From positions 1-12,069 of the forward strand of contig JALWNF010000187.1 of NCBI GenBank assembly GCA_026995985.1: 12,069 nt of DNA, in the 5' to 3' direction. Each line of letters begins with the position of its first letter. The stretch's first letter is position 1. Origin of the DNA: Campylobacteraceae bacterium (lineage in GTDB: Bacteria > Campylobacterota > Campylobacteria > Campylobacterales > Sulfurovaceae). The position numbers were made by a program, and so were the translations under genes. The notes below the pieces were generated by a model. The model was not told the DNA's origin and did not search any database. It saw nothing but the letters and a program-made list of their open reading frames with translations. Positions 8,389-12,069 of this stretch are shown in pieces.

Positions 8389-8415
8389 TTAACCTCATCT
8401 ATGGTTAACTATAAA
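8389..8415 (+). promoter_or_regulatory. Possible operator and -10 region upstream of the pseudo-subunit gene
   Basis: An inverted repeat TTAACC-(8)-GGTTAA (8389-8394 and 8403-8408) directly abuts a TATAAA hexamer (8410-8415), 28 bases before the ATG at 8444. The layout would suit an operator next to a -10 box. The arms are short and AT-rich, so chance is possible. Confidence 0.3.
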
Positions 8416-8443
8416 TAATAACTTCAATTTTATAGGAAGAACT

Positions 8444-9484
8444 ATGCCATTTGAAAATATTTTAAACTTAAAAGTTAGAGCTTTCTTTTTTAACTCAGCT
8501 ACTGACTACCTACCATACTATAAAAACTTCTCTATTAAGATAGATAAAGATGCAACACTTCTTGATGTACTTCATAGAATAAAAACAGAAAATCCTAATT
8601 TTTCATTTCCTAATAAAAATATTATCTTAAGAGTCAATAACCAGGTAACTACTGCTGAAACTCTAATAACTGATATAGTTGATGCTATGGGAAGAGAGCT
8701 ACAGATTGATCCTGCAAACTCTTACCGCTCTAATAATGGTCTAATTTTAAATGATGATGATTTTATGGAGAGTTTTGAGCTACTTGCTCCCTATGCATCA
8801 GAGGAAGACAGAGCCTACTATGAGAGACTCTATAGTGTTCATTATGCCTCTGAGACAAGCAACTATAACCGTCAATATATTGGTGATGCTATATTACTCT
8901 TAGCTGACCGTATGATTAGTAATGGTTCAGAGCATAAAGAGGCTATCTTAGAGGCTATCTCTGATGAGTTTAATGGAATTGGGTGTTGTGAGTATGAGAA
9001 CAATATCTTTAAAGGAGAAGACCACTCTGATACTATTAATCGACTAAAGAGTATGGTTAAGATAAAAAACACTACTTCAATATGTGAAAAGATTTCATTT
9101 AAAAAGAAGAGACATGAGGTTGAGTCTATAGAGGGTCAAAATATCGCTCTATATATTGGAGATAAAAACTCTAACGATTTAATTGTAGAGACAAAAGAGA
9201 AGATAGAGAGTGCAGGAGCTAGGTTTATAAATTTTGATATGGCAACTAAACTTGCAGGACAGACTCTTATGGAGACAAACTTTGAGATGGCTCACACTAA
9301 AGCAGGAAAGATGCTCTTAGATGCTCTTGACTCTGGTGCAGATATTTTAGTCTGTGCTAAAGATAGTGATACAAATACCTTTAGAGATGCTATTGTTCAT
9401 TGTGAACGTATTGTAGGTAGAGATATTGAGTTAAAGATTATCTCTATGAAAGAGTTAGATGAGCTTTGTGCTGTTGTAGCATAG
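8444..9484 (+). CDS. Cysteine-poor SdhB-CCG fusion paralogue (putative pseudo-subunit)
   Basis: This intact 346-residue protein has an AGGAAG ribosome site just upstream. Residues 11-47 match SdhB 14-50 without gaps, about 20 of 37 identical (both have TDYLP, and ...LD.L.RIK). The following [2Fe-2S] loop is shortened by about 8 residues and has no Cys; the fourth ligand position is Glu72. Residues 131-205 track the SdhB helical domain (HYASETSNYNRQYIGDA against HYSCPALEANPDYLGPA), with only Cys181-Cys182 left near the third cluster site. Residues 231-342 match the second CCG domain of SdhE: SdhE C158, C202, C203, C238 and C241 become D240, L270, A271, K306 and D309, while GRDIEL (325-330) is identical. 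The domain order resembles the TfrB subunit of methanogen thiol:fumarate reductase. An iron-sulfur electron-transfer role seems excluded; assembly, scaffold or regulatory roles are guesses. It may match an existing uncharacterised domain family. Confidence 0.85.
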   Translation: MPFENILNLKVRAFFFNSATDYLPYYKNFSIKIDKDATLLDVLHRIKTENPNFSFPNKNIILRVNNQVTTAETLITDIVDAMGRELQIDPANSYRSNNGLILNDDDFMESFELLAPYASEEDRAYYERLYSVHYASETSNYNRQYIGDAILLLADRMISNGSEHKEAILEAISDEFNGIGCCEYENNIFKGEDHSDTINRLKSMVKIKNTTSICEKISFKKKRHEVESIEGQNIALYIGDKNSNDLIVETKEKIESAGARFINFDMATKLAGQTLMETNFEMAHTKAGKMLLDALDSGADILVCAKDSDTNTFRDAIVHCERIVGRDIELKIISMKELDELCAVVA

Positions 9485-9501
9485 AGAGAAAATAACATTT
9501 A

Positions 9502-9518
9502 GTGCGTTATAAACGCAC
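9502..9518. terminator. Bidirectional terminator between convergent genes
   Basis: A perfect 7-bp GC-containing stem (GTGCGTT, 9502-9508, with AACGCAC, 9512-9518) with a 3-base loop lies in the 44-base gap between the SdhB-CCG fusion gene and the RNase T2 gene. AT-rich sequence flanks both sides, but there is no long T-tract. Confidence 0.65.
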
Positions 9519-9528
9519 CATATATTAA

Positions 9529-10461
9529 TTAAAACCCTACACCATCTACACGCCCTTTTTGACAACGGCTTTTAGGTGTTGCACCATTTTTAAATAGTTC
9601 TGATAACCTATTTGAACCACTTCCAAGATGTAGCCATAGCTCAGTTACAAGTCCACCTTTACAGTTCATAGTTACATGTCTTCCTGCACCATTACCAAAC
9701 TCTTCATCAAAGAGTTTTCTTATCTCTTTTAGAGTTACTACCTTTCCTATATTGTCTTTAAAATACTTCTGTACCTTTGAGCTATTTACCTGTTTTAACA
9801 AAGATATTGCATCATTGTAGTACTCATTTGCAGAAGTTCCATAACAAGTTCCATGTTTTACCCACTCATGACGATGAAGATTAGAGCTATAGCCTGGCAT
9901 ATACTTAGAGAGCTCCTCTCTTATGGTTGAGTTTAAATCTAGCTTATCAAGCCTATACCACTGCTTATTTTTGTCTGCACCTATTTGCTTTTTACTAACG
10001 TTACAGTACTGATTGTTTCTTGGTTGAGGCCAAAGACCATGTAGAACAAACTCAAAAGCTCCAAAAGATTTAGAATCCATTGACCTACACTCTTTTTTGT
10101 ATTGGTGGGTTTGACAGAAAGCATTTTGCCAACTTAGAGCTAAAAGGTTCTGTTTAGATGCTTTAGAAGCTCTTATTGGCTCTTTTTTTTCTACCTTTTT
10201 GCTATCTTCAAAACACTCTTTGTCAACCCAGCGTTGAGCAATGTGTTCACCCTCTATTAGGGTCAAAATCTGCCCTTTTCTCTCTTGTAGGATTCTGTAG
10301 GAGTCTCCAACTTTTAAGTGTACACTGTTTGTGTTGTTTCGATGTTTCATGTCATTAAAAGCTGGACAGTTTTTAGTTGCCTCTTTATATACTTTTGGGT
10401 TTTTTGCTATTAGTGTCATTGGTAGTGTTGCCAACAGAGCTATGGTAATTATCTTTTTCAT
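9529..10461 (-). CDS. Exported RNase T2 with N-terminal SH3-like domain
   Basis: T2-family RNases cut single-stranded RNA through 2',3'-cyclic phosphate intermediates, usually outside the cytoplasm. This 310-residue protein has a Sec signal peptide (about 1-19, ending LIA before KNPK). Both family signatures are present: CAS1 FVLHGLWPQ (138-146, catalytic His141) and CAS2 RHEWVKHGTC (197-206, with Glu199, Lys202 and His203). Eight cysteines in the mature part (32, 83, 116, 125, 153, 206, 267, 300) suggest disulfides and fit export to the periplasm or beyond. Residues about 45-84 (VHLKVGDSYRILQE to RWVDKECF) look like a bacterial SH3-like domain, joined to the catalytic part by a Lys/Glu-rich linker. 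GAGGA lies 6 bases before the ATG. It is divergent from an endonuclease I gene, implying a shared nucleic-acid-degrading role. Confidence 0.93.
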   Translation of the reverse strand: MKKIITIALLATLPMTLIAKNPKVYKEATKNCPAFNDMKHRNNTNSVHLKVGDSYRILQERKGQILTLIEGEHIAQRWVDKECFEDSKKVEKKEPIRASKASKQNLLALSWQNAFCQTHQYKKECRSMDSKSFGAFEFVLHGLWPQPRNNQYCNVSKKQIGADKNKQWYRLDKLDLNSTIREELSKYMPGYSSNLHRHEWVKHGTCYGTSANEYYNDAISLLKQVNSSKVQKYFKDNIGKVVTLKEIRKLFDEEFGNGAGRHVTMNCKGGLVTELWLHLGSGSNRLSELFKNGATPKSRCQKGRVDGVGF

Positions 10462-10494
10462 ATTTTATCCTCATATCATATATTTTAAAGCGAT

Positions 10495-10540
10495 ATTGTA
10501 TTAGAAAAAATTGAAATTGAAATAAAAATTTTAGTATACT
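10495..10540. promoter_or_regulatory. Divergent promoter region of the two nuclease genes
   Basis: The 96-base gap carries a plus-strand promoter TTGAAA (10511-10516), 18-bp spacer, TATACT (10535-10540) for the endonuclease, giving a very short leader before AAAAGGAA. For the RNase T2 gene, the minus strand offers TACAAT (plus-strand ATTGTA, 10495-10500), about 35 bases before its start codon. The two core promoters lie close enough to share regulation. Confidence 0.5.
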
Positions 10541-10557
10541 ACGCAAAAGGAAATAAT

Positions 10558-12069
10558 ATGAAAGCACTCTATTTTTTTATTTTACTCTCTACTTTAACAC
10601 TTTTAACACTCTTTGCCCAAGAGGATTATGAAAACTATGAACCACAACAGTTCTTTAGTGCCAATGATGTTAATGCATTTTTTAACTCACAAGCAGGAGA
10701 GCTACTCAAAAAGATTATAGTCAATGGCAAAGAGTATTACATGGAGCAAGATGGTGACTTGTATGGTGAAGATGTAGCTACCATTGATGATGAAATCTTT
10801 GGAGCAAAAACAGAACGCTACTCTTTTGGAAAGTCTAAACGACTTCTAGCCACTAAAATCTACCCTGAGCACCAAAAGGCATTCTACTCAAATTGTGACT
10901 ATATTATAAAAGAGAAAAAGCTTATTCCAATACATAAAACTTGTGGCTTTCACTACCGTAAAAACAAAAATCGCTCAAAACGAATAGAGTGGGAGCATAT
11001 TGTTCCTGCTTGGCACTTTGGGCATCAGCTACACTGTTGGCAAAATGGTGGGCGAATGACTTGTCGAAACCAAAATAGTAAGTTCAGACAGATGGAAGCT
11101 GACATGCATAACCTTGTCCCTGCCATAGGAGAGATAAATGGAGATAGAAGTAACTTCAAATATGGCATGATAGAGGGAGAGGAGCGTCTCTATGGAAAAG
11201 TAGATATGGAGATAGCCTTTTCAGATAAAAGAGCTGAACCTAGAGCAGAAGTTCGTGGAGATATAGCCCGAACCTACTTCTACATGCGTGACCGTTATGG
11301 ACTACGTATTAGCCATACTCAAGAGAAGATGTTTATTGCATGGAACAATCTTGACCCTGTTGATAGCTGGGAGAAGAGGAAAAATCAGATTGTAAAAGAG
11401 CTTCAGGGTGATGAGAATATGTATATTACTAACTATCATAAAATGAAACAGTTAGGAGATACCACCAAAGAAGAGAGCAGTGAGCCATCTACCAACTTTA
11501 ATGAGGTAAAAGAGGAGCTATCTAAAAAGTACTCATTTATATTTGATTTTCTCTCTGGTCCAATAGGAAAGACTATACTCTTTTTATTGACTATATTTGT
11601 TATTTATAAACGTAAAAGTAGTAAAAAAAGAACTAAAACAGAACCTAAAAAAGAGGAGCCAATAGAGACAAAAGGTGCTATTATGATTATCTCTAAACTT
11701 GGCAATGTAGCTATTAGTTTTAATGATAAAGATGAGGTAATTGTTGAAGAGGCAGATAAAAACAACCCAAATCAGCTATGGCGATTTACAAAAGCCAATA
11801 AACAAAAGGAGTTCTTCTTTATAGAAAATATTGCTACAAAGAGAGTTATAGAGGTTAAAAATAGAGACTCTAACGATGGAGCTAAAGTAGTTATGGCAAA
11901 AAAGAGACGTACTAAAAATGACCATCAAGAGTGGAGTTTAGAGAGCTCTAATGATAAGGGTTATGTATTTATAGTCAATAGAGAAGTATTGAATGTACTT
12001 GATATAAAAGATAAAAAAACGACCAATGGTACAAAAATACAGAGTTATCATAAAAAGATACGTAATACC
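10558..12069 (+). CDS. Endonuclease I (EndA/NucM family) with membrane segment and ricin-type domain, 3' partial
   Basis: The frame is open from the ATG at 10558 to the window end (504 residues, no stop), so the C-terminus is missing. AAAAGGAA lies about 6 bases before the start. Residues 1-20 are a Sec signal peptide. The nuclease domain (about 100-275) has EWEHIVPAWHFG (144-155, general-base His147), GGRMTCRNQ (164-172) and MHNLVPAIGEINGDRSN (183-199, with the metal-site Asn185), the His-Me finger core of EndA, NucM and Vvn, which cut DNA and sometimes RNA without sequence specificity. Several Cys fit periplasmic disulfides. Canonical family members end soon after this. Here a linker leads to one hydrophobic segment (about 337-350, GKTILFLLTIFVIY), a basic stretch (KRKSSKKRTK) and a ricin-B-like beta-trefoil (about 373-504) with QxW-type marks NQLWRF (405-410) and HQEWSL (456-461). 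The annotated end is the window edge. Confidence 0.9.
   Translation, partial: MKALYFFILLSTLTLLTLFAQEDYENYEPQQFFSANDVNAFFNSQAGELLKKIIVNGKEYYMEQDGDLYGEDVATIDDEIFGAKTERYSFGKSKRLLATKIYPEHQKAFYSNCDYIIKEKKLIPIHKTCGFHYRKNKNRSKRIEWEHIVPAWHFGHQLHCWQNGGRMTCRNQNSKFRQMEADMHNLVPAIGEINGDRSNFKYGMIEGEERLYGKVDMEIAFSDKRAEPRAEVRGDIARTYFYMRDRYGLRISHTQEKMFIAWNNLDPVDSWEKRKNQIVKELQGDENMYITNYHKMKQLGDTTKEESSEPSTNFNEVKEELSKKYSFIFDFLSGPIGKTILFLLTIFVIYKRKSSKKRTKTEPKKEEPIETKGAIMIISKLGNVAISFNDKDEVIVEEADKNNPNQLWRFTKANKQKEFFFIENIATKRVIEVKNRDSNDGAKVVMAKKRRTKNDHQEWSLESSNDKGYVFIVNREVLNVLDIKDKKTTNGTKIQSYHKKIRNT

Noticed and set aside
8872..9072. Minus-strand 66-residue frame inside the fusion gene
   Set aside because: Antisense to a coding region with no ribosome site; hydrophobic bias reflects the opposite-strand codons.
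8444..9484. Calling the SdhB-CCG fusion paralogue a pseudogene
   Set aside because: Loss of cluster ligands suggested decay, but the 346-codon frame is uninterrupted, has a good ribosome site, and keeps structural core residues. Loss of chemistry with retention of fold fits a working pseudoenzyme better.
10176..10567. Small frames overlapping the RNase T2 gene and the divergent promoter region
   Set aside because: They overlap the signal peptide and promoter of well-supported nuclease genes and have no features of their own.
11550..11620. A stop or frameshift separating nuclease and ricin-type domains
   Set aside because: I read the frame codon by codon from 10558 to 12069: it stays open with no stop, and the linker, membrane segment and trefoil are in one frame.

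Overview
The window looks like chromosomal DNA from a member of the Campylobacterota (the former Epsilonproteobacteria), of a free-living Sulfurovum/Sulfurimonas-like type. This rests on strong AT-richness, TATAAT-type -10 boxes without clear -35 boxes, a 429-residue GlmU and a MurC with a GAHGKSTT P-loop, an OprD-like porin, and a three-gene succinate/fumarate oxidoreductase operon whose third gene encodes a CCG-domain protein instead of membrane anchors. The genus cannot be fixed by reading alone. There are ten protein genes. I see no tRNA, rRNA, CRISPR array, insertion sequence or phage gene, and no gene-free stretch exceeds 300 bases.

Layout. (1) 43-1287: an outer-membrane porin with signal peptide, closed by a good intrinsic terminator. 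(2) 1439-4462: cell-wall precursor genes. murC and glmU point the same way and are separated by a small, very acidic unknown gene on the opposite strand. The gap between murC and that gene is a long hairpin that includes both stop codons. (3) 4642-8288: an sdhA-sdhB-sdhE operon with tight spacing and strong ribosome sites. It encodes a non-classical (E-type) complex II: covalent-FAD flavoprotein, three-cluster iron-sulfur protein with an extra cysteine in the third site, and a double CCG-domain subunit of the HdrB type. It has neither a membrane-anchor gene nor a Tat signal on SdhA, so it should sit on the cytoplasmic face and link succinate/fumarate to quinone or another carrier (oxidative or reductive TCA cycle). 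(4) 8444-9484: the most unusual gene. It is an intact 346-residue protein that reads as a fusion of SdhB and the second CCG domain of SdhE, with essentially every cluster-binding cysteine replaced or deleted. I interpret it as a cofactor-free pseudo-subunit or assembly/regulatory factor derived from the neighbouring enzyme. (5) 9529-12069: two exported nucleases transcribed divergently from a 96-bp region: an RNase T2 with an extra N-terminal SH3-like domain, and an endonuclease I (EndA/NucM type) carrying a transmembrane segment and a ricin-type beta-trefoil domain. The second gene runs off the window end.

How they fit: the porin, MurC and GlmU serve the envelope; the Sdh complex and its neighbour serve central carbon and electron metabolism; the nuclease pair probably degrades RNA and DNA outside the cytoplasm for nutrient recovery or defence. 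The last role is inference.
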